Shown piece after piece: positions 44,739 to 53,610 of a stretch of 64,000 nt of DNA. The notes below the pieces were generated by a model that worked only from the letters and a program-made list of their open reading frames with translations, did not search any database and was not told where the DNA came from. Each line of letters starts with the position of its first letter. Position 1 is the first letter of the stretch. The DNA is from Pseudoflavitalea sp. G-6-1-2 (GTDB lineage: Bacteria; Bacteroidota; Bacteroidia; Chitinophagales; Chitinophagaceae): assembly GCF_012927185.1 (NCBI RefSeq), contig NZ_JABBGB010000001.1, forward strand, positions 2,170,001-2,234,000. The letters are read 5' to 3'. The translations under genes were made by a program, and so were the position numbers.

Positions 44739-45985
44739 TATTCGAACTTGCGCAGGCTCGGCGCTTTGAACCAGCTGCCGATCACCACCAGCAACGTCAT
44801 GCTTCCTCCAAAAATAACAGAGGGCACTACGCCCATCAGCTTTGCAGCCACACCGCTTTCGAAACCGCCGATCTCATTGGCGGAGTTGATGAACATGCTG
44901 TTGATGGCCGATACACGTCCACGCATTTCATCGGGTGTTTTCAGTTGCAGAATGGTTCCGCGGATCACTACGCTGATGCCATCGAGCAATCCACTTACCA
45001 GCAATGCAACGAAGCTCAGCCAGTAGATGGTACTCAATCCGAATGTGATTATGCAGATGCCGTATCCTGCCACTACGTAGAGCAGTAACAGTCCCTGTTT
45101 TTTCTTCAGCGGAAACAGTGTAAGGAATATGATGATTACAATAGATCCTATATCTGTAGCGGCATTCAGCCATCCGAACCCGATAGCGCCCACCTTGAGT
45201 ATCTCTCCTGCGAAGAAGGGGATCATGGCCACGGTTCCTCCGAACAGAACAGCGAAGAGATCGAGCGTCATGGCGCTGAGCAGTTCTTTTGTTTTGAGAA
45301 CGTACGACAATCCTTCTTTCACACTGTCCCAGGTTTTCTGGTCGGTTCGTTTATTCTGGATCGGTTTGGGTTTTATCAGAAATGCCGCCACCGACGCAAT
45401 GAGAATTAAAGTGATGATCACTGTGAAAGTTACCGTCAATCCAGCATAAGCGATGAGAAAACCTGCCGATGCGTGGCCGATCACGGATGCGCCCAGCCAT
45501 ACCCCCGATCTCCAGGTAACTGCAATCGGCAGCAATGGCTTCGGAACCAGTTGCGCAAGTATGGCATTGGTAACAGGGCCGAGAAAGGCACGCACCACAC
45601 CCGTACCGAATATGGTGAAGTAAATGGCGTATTGCATGAAATGCTTGCCCACAGCATGTTCTACCGAAGGCAATGAGATCACCAGCAGCACCAGTGCAAA
45701 GAATACATACATCAGTGTGGTGATGAACATCAGCTTGCGGTTATCTGTCTTATCCACCACATGCCCTGAGTAAAGCGACAATAAGATTGCAGGAACTGCT
45801 TCTGATAAACCTATGAACGCAACTGCCAGCGGATTCTTTGTGATAACATACATCTGCCAGAACACAACCGTGGCAATCATTCGCATGGCCATGGTGAAGA
45901 AAAGACGTTGGATGATGTACAGCCTGAACTCTTTCAGTTTGAGTACGGCAAATGGACTTTCGGGTCTAAGGTCATCATTTTCCAT
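44735..45985 (-). CDS. MFS transporter, EntS-like
   Basis: A 416-residue, 12-segment transporter of the MFS_3/EntS group (RLFFTMAMRMIATVVFWQMYV, GHVVDKTDNRKLM, PDEMRGRVSAINSMF). Members export siderophores or small hydrophobic molecules. There are no siderophore genes nearby, so the cargo is unknown. A good promoter lies right before the start codon. Confidence 0.87.
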   Translation of the reverse strand: MENDDLRPESPFAVLKLKEFRLYIIQRLFFTMAMRMIATVVFWQMYVITKNPLAVAFIGLSEAVPAILLSLYSGHVVDKTDNRKLMFITTLMYVFFALVLLVISLPSVEHAVGKHFMQYAIYFTIFGTGVVRAFLGPVTNAILAQLVPKPLLPIAVTWRSGVWLGASVIGHASAGFLIAYAGLTVTFTVIITLILIASVAAFLIKPKPIQNKRTDQKTWDSVKEGLSYVLKTKELLSAMTLDLFAVLFGGTVAMIPFFAGEILKVGAIGFGWLNAATDIGSIVIIIFLTLFPLKKKQGLLLLYVVAGYGICIITFGLSTIYWLSFVALLVSGLLDGISVVIRGTILQLKTPDEMRGRVSAINSMFINSANEIGGFESGVAAKLMGVVPSVIFGGSMTLLVVIGSWFKAPSLRKFEY

Positions 45986-45989
45986 ACCC

Positions 45990-46021
45990 CAAAAATACTA
46001 CAGCGAATATTTTATGGCAAA
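45990..46021 (-). promoter_or_regulatory. Promoter of MFS gene with -7 box 4 nt before ATG
   Basis: Minus strand TTTG (46021-46018), 20 bases, TATTTTTG (45997-45990), then GGGT and ATG 45985. Both elements match the Bacteroidota consensus. The -33 element lies within the last codons of the kinase gene. Predicts an almost leaderless mRNA. Confidence 0.55.
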
Positions 46022-46644
46022 GTAAAAAAGTGCTGACCGGGACCATAATCTTTTCCGAGGGCATCGATGATCACCTGCAAATGCTTTTCATTGCCGAGAA
46101 AATCGGCATTGCTGGCATCCACAAAAATGGTTTTCATATTGTGCTGCTTGATGTACTGCGTATAGGTTTCCTGAATGCTGAAGAGGTATTCATCAGGGAT
46201 ATGCTGTTCGTATGATCGGTTGCGTCTGCGGATATTCGATTGCAGGCGTTGTACAGGCGCATGCAGATAAATAAGTATGTCGGGCTGAACAATCTGCTGG
46301 TGAATAATTTCAAACAACTTTTGATACAACCTGAATTCTTCTTCGGGCAGATTCACTTTAGCGAAGAGCAGACATTTGGTGAAGAGGTAATCGCTGATAG
46401 TGATGGTTTGAAAAAGATCCCTGCTCTGTACCAGTTCTTTCAGTTGCTTGTATCGCTCCGCCATGAAGAACAGTTCCAGCGGAAACGCGTATTGCTGCGG
46501 GTTTTCGTAGAATTTGCTCAGGAAGGGATTGTCGGCGAATTCTTCCAGTATCAGCCTTGCTTCGAATTTCTTGGCAAGCAGATGGGCCAGGGTAGTTTTT
46601 CCTGCGCCGATATTGCCTTCGATGGTAATGAAATGATAATTCAT
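46012..46644 (-). CDS. Deoxynucleoside kinase
   Basis: A 210-residue P-loop kinase (GNIGAGKTT at the N-terminus) of the dGK/dCK/dAK family that phosphorylates deoxynucleosides for salvage. The ERS-type motif and lid region (IRRRNRSYEQHIPDEYL) are present. Specificity (dA, dG or dC) cannot be told. It starts 3 bases after folK, so the two are an operon. Confidence 0.9.
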   Translation of the reverse strand: MNYHFITIEGNIGAGKTTLAHLLAKKFEARLILEEFADNPFLSKFYENPQQYAFPLELFFMAERYKQLKELVQSRDLFQTITISDYLFTKCLLFAKVNLPEEEFRLYQKLFEIIHQQIVQPDILIYLHAPVQRLQSNIRRRNRSYEQHIPDEYLFSIQETYTQYIKQHNMKTIFVDASNADFLGNEKHLQVIIDALGKDYGPGQHFFTLP

Positions 46645-46647
46645 GAA

Positions 46648-47130
46648 CTATTTTAATCGTTTAACCGGTAACGGATCAGTGCATTCATCCAGCAATTGTG
46701 TGATGGATTTATGATGAACGGGATGCTGGAAATCCGGTGCCAGTTCGGCCAGCGGCTCCAGCACAAATCTGCGTTGCGCCATGGCAGGATGCGGAACTGT
46801 CAATGATGGTTCATCAATAACAGCATGATTGTAAAACATGATATCGATATCGATGGTGCGCGGTCCGTTCTTCTCCATGCGTTTTCTTCCCATCTCCTGT
46901 TCGATAGCGAGGGTGTGCTGCAGCAGATCCAATGGCTGCAAATGTGTATTCACCAGCAGTGCCTGATTGAGAAAGGCAGGCTGATCGGTTTTGCCCCAGG
47001 CAGCTGTTTCGTACAGTGAAGACACTTTAGCTACATTTCCGATCCCATTATGAATCAGCTCAATGGCATGTTTCAGTTGTTCTTCCCTGTTGCCCATGTT
47101 GCCGCCTATCAGTAAATACACTTTATTCAT
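46648..47130 (-). CDS. folK: 2-amino-4-hydroxy-6-hydroxymethyldihydropteridine pyrophosphokinase
   Basis: A 160-residue HPPK of folate synthesis that transfers pyrophosphate from ATP to hydroxymethyl-dihydropterin. Motifs present: LLIGGNMGNREEQL at the N-terminus, KTDQPAFLNQALLV, and the signature NGPRTIDIDIMFY. I placed the start at ATG 47130 (MNKVYLLIGGN). Operon with the deoxynucleoside kinase. Confidence 0.94.
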   Translation of the reverse strand: MNKVYLLIGGNMGNREEQLKHAIELIHNGIGNVAKVSSLYETAAWGKTDQPAFLNQALLVNTHLQPLDLLQHTLAIEQEMGRKRMEKNGPRTIDIDIMFYNHAVIDEPSLTVPHPAMAQRRFVLEPLAELAPDFQHPVHHKSITQLLDECTDPLPVKRLK

Positions 47131-47188
47131 ATATTGCACTTGCTCAAAGTTCAAATATCAAAGAATTTTGTTTAAAACTCAATTGTAA

Positions 47189-48940
47189 ATGAAGAGCTTT
47201 TTCAAGATATTTCTGGCGACCCTGCTTGCACTGGTGATCTTTTCCCTGATAGGATTTTTTATTCTGATGGGCATCGTGGGCGGCCTCGCAAGTTCAGATA
47301 AGCCAACGGTGGGAGCAAGAGCAGTGCTGGTGGTTGATCTGGAAGATTATTATCAGGAGATCGCAGAAGAGAATCCACTTGCACAGATCGGTGGCGGAGA
47401 GAACAGCGACAAACCTGCACTCTATGATCTTATCCGTATCATCCGACATGCGAAATCAGATTCAGCTGTGAAAGGCATTTATCTCCGTTGCGGAAGCAAT
47501 GCCAACGGATTTGCTTCAGGAGAATCTATCCGCAATGCGCTGGCCGATTTTAAAACCAGCAACAAGTTTGTGATTGCCTACGGCGATGTGATCTCACAAA
47601 GCGGTTATCGCGTAGCCAATATTGCCAGCAAGATCTACTGCAATCCCAAAGGTGGTGTAGACTGGAGAGGATATGCAGTGCAGCTCGCTTTTCTGAAAGG
47701 CACTTTGCAGAAACTCGAAATAGAGCCGCAGATATTTTACGCAGGAAAATTCAAAAGCGCTACGGAGCCATTCCGCGAAACACAGATGACGGATGCTAAC
47801 CGTCAGCAAACATCGGAGCTGATCAATTCGCTGTACGGACATATGCTGCTGCAAACAGCAGAAGCCAGAAAGCTCGATACAGCAACACTGCACCGCTACG
47901 CGAATGAAAGCCTCATCCGTTCTGCCAGCGACGCTTACCGTTACGGATTGGTAGACGGATTGAAATACGACGACGAAGTAAAGGACGAAATCAAAAAACT
48001 GGTCGGCATTGGAAAATACGACGGACTCAATTACATCACTGCCGCCAAATACATGAAAGCGGTTGAGATCAAACGCGACGGAAAAGATAAGATCGCAGTG
48101 ATCTTTGCACAGGGAGACATCATCGACGGAAAAGGGGAGCGTGATATGATCGGCAGCGAAAGCTATCGTGCCCTCGTGCGCAAAGCGAGACTGGATAAAA
48201 ATATCAAGGCAATTGTATTCCGCATCAACTCCGGTGGAGGAAGTGCACTGGCCAGCGAAGTGATCTGGCGCGAACTCACGCTTGCAAAAGCAGAGAAGCC
48301 CGTGATCGTAAGCTTTGGCGATGTAGCAGCATCAGGCGGATACTATCTGGCCTGCAATGCAGACAGCATCTTTGCTGAGCACAATACCATCACAGGAAGC
48401 ATCGGTGTATTTACCATGCTGCCCAATATGCAGAAGTTCTTCAACAATAAACTGGGCATGACATTCGACGGCGTGAAAACATCGCCCGATGCAGATGCGC
48501 TCACTGTTACCAAACCACTCACCGAAGCGCAGAAACGTTACCTTCAAAATGGGGTGGACAGTACCTACTTCGATTTCAAGACCCGTGTAGCCGAAGGCCG
48601 CAAGCTCGATATCAACTATGTGGACAGCATTGGCCAGGGACGTGTATGGATCGGCAGCAAAGCCCTCGAACTGAAACTGGTGGATCGCATCGGCAGTCTC
48701 GATGATGCCATCGATTGTGCAGCGCGAATGGCCAAACTCACCAATTATCGTTTGCGCGAGTTCCCCGACAAACGCAGCTGGATGGATATTCTGCTTGGAT
48801 CGAAAGATGCAGCGCCGCAGGCTGCGCTCCGCAAGGAACTCGGCGAAGACGGTTTCCGCACCTATCAAACCATCAAACGCGTAAAATCTATGACGGGTGT
48901 GATGCAGGCGAGAATGCCGTTTGAGATAGTATTTGAATAA
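47189..48940 (+). CDS. sppA: Signal peptide peptidase SppA (67 kDa type)
   Basis: A 583-residue membrane-anchored serine peptidase that degrades cleaved signal peptides in the periplasm. One N-terminal membrane segment (about 5-32), then two tandem Clp-like domains as in E. coli SppA. The catalytic Lys is in GKFKSATEPF (K189) and the nucleophile Ser in GDVAASGGYYLA (S382), one in each half. Length matches the long form. A terminator follows. Confidence 0.94.
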   Translation: MKSFFKIFLATLLALVIFSLIGFFILMGIVGGLASSDKPTVGARAVLVVDLEDYYQEIAEENPLAQIGGGENSDKPALYDLIRIIRHAKSDSAVKGIYLRCGSNANGFASGESIRNALADFKTSNKFVIAYGDVISQSGYRVANIASKIYCNPKGGVDWRGYAVQLAFLKGTLQKLEIEPQIFYAGKFKSATEPFRETQMTDANRQQTSELINSLYGHMLLQTAEARKLDTATLHRYANESLIRSASDAYRYGLVDGLKYDDEVKDEIKKLVGIGKYDGLNYITAAKYMKAVEIKRDGKDKIAVIFAQGDIIDGKGERDMIGSESYRALVRKARLDKNIKAIVFRINSGGGSALASEVIWRELTLAKAEKPVIVSFGDVAASGGYYLACNADSIFAEHNTITGSIGVFTMLPNMQKFFNNKLGMTFDGVKTSPDADALTVTKPLTEAQKRYLQNGVDSTYFDFKTRVAEGRKLDINYVDSIGQGRVWIGSKALELKLVDRIGSLDDAIDCAARMAKLTNYRLREFPDKRSWMDILLGSKDAAPQAALRKELGEDGFRTYQTIKRVKSMTGVMQARMPFEIVFE

Positions 48941-48968
48941 GGGCACTCATCAATAAATTCAGTGAAAG

Positions 48969-48993
48969 GACGCCTCCGGGGCGTCTTTTTTTT
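48969..48993 (+). terminator. Terminator after sppA
   Basis: A 7-bp stem (48969-48975 with 48979-48985, one wobble), 3-base loop, and eight T residues. Confidence 0.82.
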
Positions 48994-49013
48994 GTGGCGT
49001 TGCCTGTAGGTGT

Positions 49014-49041
49014 TTCAGCCTATCTTCAGCCTATCTTCAGC
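49014..49041. repeat. Tandem repeat of 11 bases, 2.5 copies
   Basis: TTCAGCCTATC occurs twice and is followed by TTCAGC. A related CTTTTTCAGG / ATTTCAGG pair follows directly. Confidence 0.75.
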
Positions 49042-49070
49042 GCTTTTTCAGGGTATTTCAGGGGGAAGCC

Positions 49071-49110
49071 AGCCAGTATGGTGCCATTAACGAGCCAGTA
49101 CGGAGCCATT
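49071..49110. repeat. Direct repeat of 18 bases, period 22
   Basis: Two copies (49071-49088 and 49093-49110) differ at two positions and share AGCCAGTA and GCCATT. A degenerate third stretch (CCGGAGCAGGTA) follows. Confidence 0.65.
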
Positions 49111-49360
49111 CCGGAGCAGGTACCCGGCAAGCACATACCGGTTTTTGCAGCCCTGAGAGCTCAGATTTTCAATCCGGAAAATATTCAGTGTTCCCCGCTT
49201 TTTGCATCATTCTACAGTAACCTGATACTTCGCTCCGAACATATTTTTTCTGAGTTAACCTGTATTAGCTGCTATTTGCTGCTGCATCAACTAACCAGTC
49301 GTTAACATAAGCCGGGATGCTTTGCGCAAACTCCGCATTTCTTTTTCAGCTGAAACCGTG

Positions 49361-49368
49361 TAGTTTTG
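49361..49368 (+). promoter_or_regulatory. Candidate -7 box of ABC permease gene
   Basis: TAGTTTTG matches TAnnTTTG, 7 bases before ATG 49376, with TTTC 19 bases upstream (49338-49341). Confidence 0.42.
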
Positions 49369-49375
49369 CTGCTCT

Positions 49376-50479
49376 ATGCCGCAACCATATAACCAGATAC
49401 GCGCGATGCTGGCCATCACAAAAGCCAGCGCGAAAGCCATCTTCAAAAGCCCCCAGGCCGTTTTCTTCGGATTGTTCTTCCCGATTGTACTGATCTCCAT
49501 TTTCGGAGCACTTGGTGGAAGAGGCGGTGGCGCCAGTGTAGACATTGCTTTCGTTAAAGGAACCGATACGAGCAACAGCGTTTACCAGACCATCAAAAAT
49601 GTTCCCGTACTTAATGTGGAAGACGGAACCGAAGCTGAGCTGCTGGATGATCTGATGAAAGGCCGCATCACTGCACTGGTAGAGATCAAAAAGAATACTG
49701 CCGGCAGTAAGGTGAATTACGATGTGCATCTGAAAACAACTTCAGCAGGCATGAAAGAGCTGCCGCTGCTGGAAACGATATTGAAACAGATCATCGGTGA
49801 GATCAATAATGAGATAACTCCTGCTGAACATACCTATGCAAGCGTGAGTTCGGAACAGCTGCCGGGGCGTCCATACAAAATGATCGATTTCTTTCTGCCA
49901 GGCATGATCGGTTTCTCACTGATGGGCTCTGCAGTATTTGGTGTGGCATTCGTATTCTTCACTTTCCGCGAAACACTGGTGCTGAAACGGCTTTACTCAA
50001 CACCTATCAAACGATTCTATATTGTTCTGGGTGAGAGCATCGCGCGCGTAACCTTTTTGCTTACCACAGCAATCGTGCTTATCGGCTTCGGTTATTTCTT
50101 CTATCATTTTACACTGGCGCATGGAGCTGCTACTTTCTTTGAGTTGCTGTTCCTCTGTCTGGTAGGCTCGCTGGTGTTCATGGGCTTCGGTTATGCCATC
50201 AGCGGACTGGCTAAAAACCAGAATGTGATCCCCGTATATGCGAACCTGTTTATGTTCCCGCAATATTTTTTGTCGGGTACTTTCTTCCCCAAATCCCAAC
50301 TGCCCGCAGCTATGCAGCCGATCATTAAATTTCTGCCGCTTACTGCCATGAACGATGCATTGCGCAAAGTTTCTTTTGAAGGCATGCATATCTGGAATGT
50401 AGGAACAGAGATAGCCATTTTGCTTGGATGGTGCGTAATTGCGTATGGCCTTGCAGTGAAAACATTCAAGTGGGAGTAA
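49376..50479 (+). CDS. ABC-2 type transporter permease
   Basis: A 367-residue permease: one N-terminal membrane segment (about 28-47), a large periplasmic domain (about 50-165) and five further segments (DFFLPGMIGFSLMGSAVFG, FFPKSQLPAAMQPIIKFLPLTAMNDALRK split by loops) as in the YhhJ/DrrB-like ABC2_membrane_3 family. Such permeases export lipids, drugs or polymers. No ATPase subunit is adjacent, which is unusual. It is followed by the SRPBCC gene 21 bases later on the same strand. Confidence 0.85.
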   Translation: MPQPYNQIRAMLAITKASAKAIFKSPQAVFFGLFFPIVLISIFGALGGRGGGASVDIAFVKGTDTSNSVYQTIKNVPVLNVEDGTEAELLDDLMKGRITALVEIKKNTAGSKVNYDVHLKTTSAGMKELPLLETILKQIIGEINNEITPAEHTYASVSSEQLPGRPYKMIDFFLPGMIGFSLMGSAVFGVAFVFFTFRETLVLKRLYSTPIKRFYIVLGESIARVTFLLTTAIVLIGFGYFFYHFTLAHGAATFFELLFLCLVGSLVFMGFGYAISGLAKNQNVIPVYANLFMFPQYFLSGTFFPKSQLPAAMQPIIKFLPLTAMNDALRKVSFEGMHIWNVGTEIAILLGWCVIAYGLAVKTFKWE

Positions 50480-50500
50480 TCCAATAATCTTTTTCTATTT

Positions 50501-50995
50501 ATGCGTATTGTTAAGCTGGCACTGATCAGTGCCGTAGTGATCTTCGGAGTTATTTTTCTGTTGAGCCTGCTGATCCCTTCGCAGGTGCGCGTGAGCCGCG
50601 CTATCAATATCGATGCACCTGCCGATTCTGTGATGGCACAGATCCGCGATCTCCGTACCTGGAAGAACTGGAACGAAATGATGAACAATGCCCAATACAC
50701 CAATGTGGCATATGGCGAGAACGATTTCTCATCCGATCAGGTGAAAGTGGAGTTGCTGAGAGCAAGCAAAGACAGTGTGATAACCGACTGGCATCAAACT
50801 GGCGGGAGAGATATCCATTCCGGTTTTGCAACCATGACCATGAGTGGGGTAACCGTAGTGCAGTGGTATTTCGATTTCAAACTGCGCTGGTATCCCTGGG
50901 AGAAAATCGGCAGCATTATTTTTGATAAGCAATTAGGCCCGCCCATGGAAAAATCTCTGGGCAACCTTAAAAAGATACTCGAAAAGCAGCCCTGA
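50501..50995 (+). CDS. SRPBCC-fold protein with N-terminal membrane anchor
   Basis: A 164-residue protein with one membrane segment (about 7-26) and a START-like/polyketide cyclase-type domain (VSRAINIDAPADSVMAQI, RTWKNWNEMM). The family binds hydrophobic ligands in a deep pocket. Likely faces the periplasm. Transcribed with the ABC permease (21-base gap); a link in lipid handling is possible but not shown. Confidence 0.8.
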   Translation: MRIVKLALISAVVIFGVIFLLSLLIPSQVRVSRAINIDAPADSVMAQIRDLRTWKNWNEMMNNAQYTNVAYGENDFSSDQVKVELLRASKDSVITDWHQTGGRDIHSGFATMTMSGVTVVQWYFDFKLRWYPWEKIGSIIFDKQLGPPMEKSLGNLKKILEKQP

Positions 50996-51032
50996 GTTCA
51001 GTACATTCATCCAGCAAAAAAATACTTTCGTC

Positions 51033-51533
51033 ATGAAAAAATTATTGTTCTTATCCTCTATGTTGCTGGGTGTGCTGGGTGTGTTTGCACAGGAAAAACC
51101 TGCCAGCCCACCGGCAAATGTGTCTGAAACTGTAGGCGGAACCGTTGTAACAATCAATTACAGCCAGCCAGCCCTGAAAGGCCGTACCATTGGAAATGAA
51201 GTAGCTCCTTTTGATCAGGTATGGCGCACCGGTGCCAATGAAGCCACTACGTTTGAAGTAAGCAAAGATGTGAAAGTGAATGGCAAAGCCCTTGCTGCAG
51301 GCAAGTACGGCTTCTTCACTATTCCCGGAAAGGCAGAGTGGGTACTGATTTTCAACAAAACCTGGAAGCAGTGGGGCGCTTATGAATACAAAGATGCAGA
51401 TGATGTGCTGCGTTTGAAAGTAAAACCGGTAAAGGCAGCAACAGCCAGCGAACGCATGACCTTCGTTATCGGAAAAGATGGCAAAGTGCAGTTGTTGTGG
51501 GGAGATGTGGCAGTGCCGTTTGAAGTGAAGTAA
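51033..51533 (+). CDS. DUF2911 domain exported protein
   Basis: A 166-residue protein with a signal peptide (MKKLLFLSSMLLGVLGVFAQ). The mature part is DUF2911 (INYSQPALKGRTI, FDQVWRTGANEATTFE, GKYGFFTIPG, WKQWGAYEYK), a small beta protein common in Bacteroidota, function unknown. TACTTTCG lies 2 bases before the start. A terminator follows. Confidence 0.9.
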   Translation: MKKLLFLSSMLLGVLGVFAQEKPASPPANVSETVGGTVVTINYSQPALKGRTIGNEVAPFDQVWRTGANEATTFEVSKDVKVNGKALAAGKYGFFTIPGKAEWVLIFNKTWKQWGAYEYKDADDVLRLKVKPVKAATASERMTFVIGKDGKVQLLWGDVAVPFEVK

Positions 51534-51551
51534 AAGCGACTGAAAAAATTG

Positions 51552-51580
51552 AAAGGCCGTTCGTGAGAGCGGCCTTTTTT
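51552..51580. terminator. Terminator shared between DUF2911 gene and convergent lipoprotein gene
   Basis: An 11-bp stem (51552-51562 with 51567-51577, one wobble), GTGA loop, T-run on the plus strand. On the minus strand the A-rich flank is shorter, so the main action is on the plus-strand transcript. Confidence 0.8.
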
Positions 51581-51585
51581 ATGCA

Positions 51586-52191
51586 TTATGGTTTTGGAAT
51601 AACCGTCATTGTATCGAGCTGCTGCAACAAACTATCCATCCTCGCTTTCAGCGATTCTTTTTCTCCTGTTCCCGGTAATCTTTCTTTCTGATAGAATTCC
51701 ATCGAAGGAAGTGTTTTCACTACTTTCAGCAACACATACATATCATGTACCGTGGTGTTCTTTCTGTTGATGAGGCTATCGAGTTCCCGGTGCGATGCCA
51801 CAGATGCATTGTATTCTTTCAGGCTGCTTTGAAGAATTGTCCTGATCTTTCTTTTGATGGCTGAATCAGATACTGTGCCATTGGCGCCTTCCGCAAATTT
51901 GTAATAAGCGCGGTTTCTGCTGTCGTATTGAGCAAAGCTGTCCGCAGCCTGCGATTGAAGCTGACCGAGGGCTTTGATATTGGCGTCGAGGATTTGGAGT
52001 TCCTGCGATTTGCTCAGCAGTTCCTCGTAGAGATTTTCAAAAAGATCCGCTCTTTTTTTGGAGAGGCTGGTTACATCCACATGCTTGCCTTCGAGCACCA
52101 TTGGGATTTTGGCATTGGCAGGTTTGGCTTTCTGCTTTTCAGTACAGGCCGCAATGCATATCAGTAGCACAATGGGTAGAATCGATCTCAT
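51586..52191 (-). CDS. Helical lipoprotein of unknown function
   Basis: A 201-residue lipoprotein (lipobox CIAAC). The mature part is almost wholly helical with coiled-coil character (about 45-110 and 140-200). I recognise no family. I chose ATG 52191 because it starts the signal peptide; the frame is open to 52230. Confidence 0.68.
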   Translation of the reverse strand: MRSILPIVLLICIAACTEKQKAKPANAKIPMVLEGKHVDVTSLSKKRADLFENLYEELLSKSQELQILDANIKALGQLQSQAADSFAQYDSRNRAYYKFAEGANGTVSDSAIKRKIRTILQSSLKEYNASVASHRELDSLINRKNTTVHDMYVLLKVVKTLPSMEFYQKERLPGTGEKESLKARMDSLLQQLDTMTVIPKP

Positions 52192-52253
52192 TGAATAGGT
52201 TTTGTGTTGCTGAATAGCTTCGTCGAACAAAATAGTTCAATTTCCGGTTACGG

Positions 52254-53519
52254 TCAAGCGAACTCAGGCAGTATTTCCAGGATCACTTTGTATACATCTT
52301 TCAACTCTTCTTCCGTGATGCAGTAGGGCGGCATCAGGTACAGCGTGTTGCCTAACGGCCTGAGGTATACGCCGCGTTCCATCACCATTCTGGTAACTAC
52401 GGTACTGATATTGTTGAGGTATTCATCTTTCCCCTTATCTATTTCAAATGCAATGATGGTGCCCAGCACCCGGATATTTCTCACGGGTAGTTTCGTCTGC
52501 TGCAACTCCGATCTGAATTGCTGATGCTGTTGCTGAATGCGCTGCATTTGCTTATTGCATTCTGGTGTAAGCAACAGGTCGAGGCTGGCGAGTGCGGCAG
52601 CGCAGGTGATAGGGTTGGCGGTATAGCTATGTCCGTGGAAGAATGTTTTCAGCAGGTCGTCGTGTACAAATGCTTCGTAGATCTTTTGGTTGCAGGCGGT
52701 GATAGAGAGGGGCATGGTTCCGCCGGTGAGGCCTTTGCTGAGACAGATGATATCTGGCTGATGGCTCATGTAAGCGGATGCGAAGAGTTTTCCGGTTCTT
52801 CCGAAACCCGTCATCACTTCGTCGGCAATGCAGATGATCTGGTGTTGGCGGCATTGGGCGATGAGGTTATCGAGGCCGGCGGCAACGTACATCTTCATAC
52901 CACCTGCACCCTGAACCAGCGGCTCGTAGATGAAACAGGCGATCTCGTCCCAGGGAATATCATAATTGACAGCGGCTGATTCGGGGGCATCGATGAAAAT
53001 CACTTCAAAGAGTTTTTCATGGAAGGCCATGGTGAAAACGCTGCGGTCGCTCACGCTCATGGCGCCGAAGGTGTCGCCATGGTATGAGTTATTGAAAGCG
53101 AGTATCTTATTGCGTTTGGGTTCGTTGCGGTTCCACCAGTACTGAACAGACATTTTGATGGCAACTTCGGTGGAAGTGGAGCCATTGTCGGAGTAGAACA
53201 CCCTGCTCATGGGGGCGGGGAGTATTTCGAGGATCCTTTCGGCCAGCCGAACGGCGGGCTCATGCGTGAATCCGGCAAAGATCACCTGTTCGAGGGTGCT
53301 CGCCTGTTCGAATATTTTCTGTGCAATGTACGGATGGGCATGTCCATGCAGGGTGACCCACCAGCTGCTGATGGCATCGATATACCGGCGGCCGGCGGCA
53401 TCGAACAGGCAGGTGGCTTCAGCTTTAACAATTGGAATGGGTTCCGGCATATACTTTTGCGGTGTAAAAGGATGCCATATCACTTTTTTGTCTCTGGTAA
53501 TCAGTGATTCCGTGTTCAT
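52254..53519 (-). CDS. bioA: Adenosylmethionine-8-amino-7-oxononanoate aminotransferase
   Basis: A 421-residue PLP enzyme of biotin synthesis that transaminates 7-keto-8-aminopelargonic acid with SAM as amino donor. BioA features: HPFTPQK near the start, DAISSWWVTLHGHAHP, FYSDNGSTSTEVAIKM, ADEVMTGFGRTGK, and the PLP Lys in LSKGLTGG. Start ATG 53519 is fixed by MNTESLITRD and by the promoter just before it. Other bio genes are not in the window. Confidence 0.95.
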   Translation of the reverse strand: MNTESLITRDKKVIWHPFTPQKYMPEPIPIVKAEATCLFDAAGRRYIDAISSWWVTLHGHAHPYIAQKIFEQASTLEQVIFAGFTHEPAVRLAERILEILPAPMSRVFYSDNGSTSTEVAIKMSVQYWWNRNEPKRNKILAFNNSYHGDTFGAMSVSDRSVFTMAFHEKLFEVIFIDAPESAAVNYDIPWDEIACFIYEPLVQGAGGMKMYVAAGLDNLIAQCRQHQIICIADEVMTGFGRTGKLFASAYMSHQPDIICLSKGLTGGTMPLSITACNQKIYEAFVHDDLLKTFFHGHSYTANPITCAAALASLDLLLTPECNKQMQRIQQQHQQFRSELQQTKLPVRNIRVLGTIIAFEIDKGKDEYLNNISTVVTRMVMERGVYLRPLGNTLYLMPPYCITEEELKDVYKVILEILPEFA

Positions 53520-53523
53520 GATC

Positions 53524-53531
53524 CAAAGGTA
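53524..53531 (-). promoter_or_regulatory. Candidate -7 box of bioA, 4 nt before ATG
   Basis: Minus-strand TACCTTTG (full TAnnTTTG match), then GATC and ATG 53519. TTTT lies at the -33 position. Confidence 0.48.
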
Positions 53532-53610
53532 AGGGACTGGGGCACGGAGGAAAAAAGAAAGTGAATGCAACGGCGCAACCCTGTTTAGTGTCAAGCGTTA
53601 TACTAAGAAG

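Larger units (their letters stand above)
48994..49375. other. Intergenic stretch with short direct repeats, no gene
   Basis: 382 bases without a supported coding region. Two repeat types sit in its first third (listed separately). The rest shows nothing I can name apart from a -7-like box just before 49376. Confidence 0.6.

Noticed and set aside
48994-49305. A 103-codon frame in the sppA-permease spacer
   Set aside because: Covers the direct repeats and lacks coding character; better explained as repetitive intergenic DNA.
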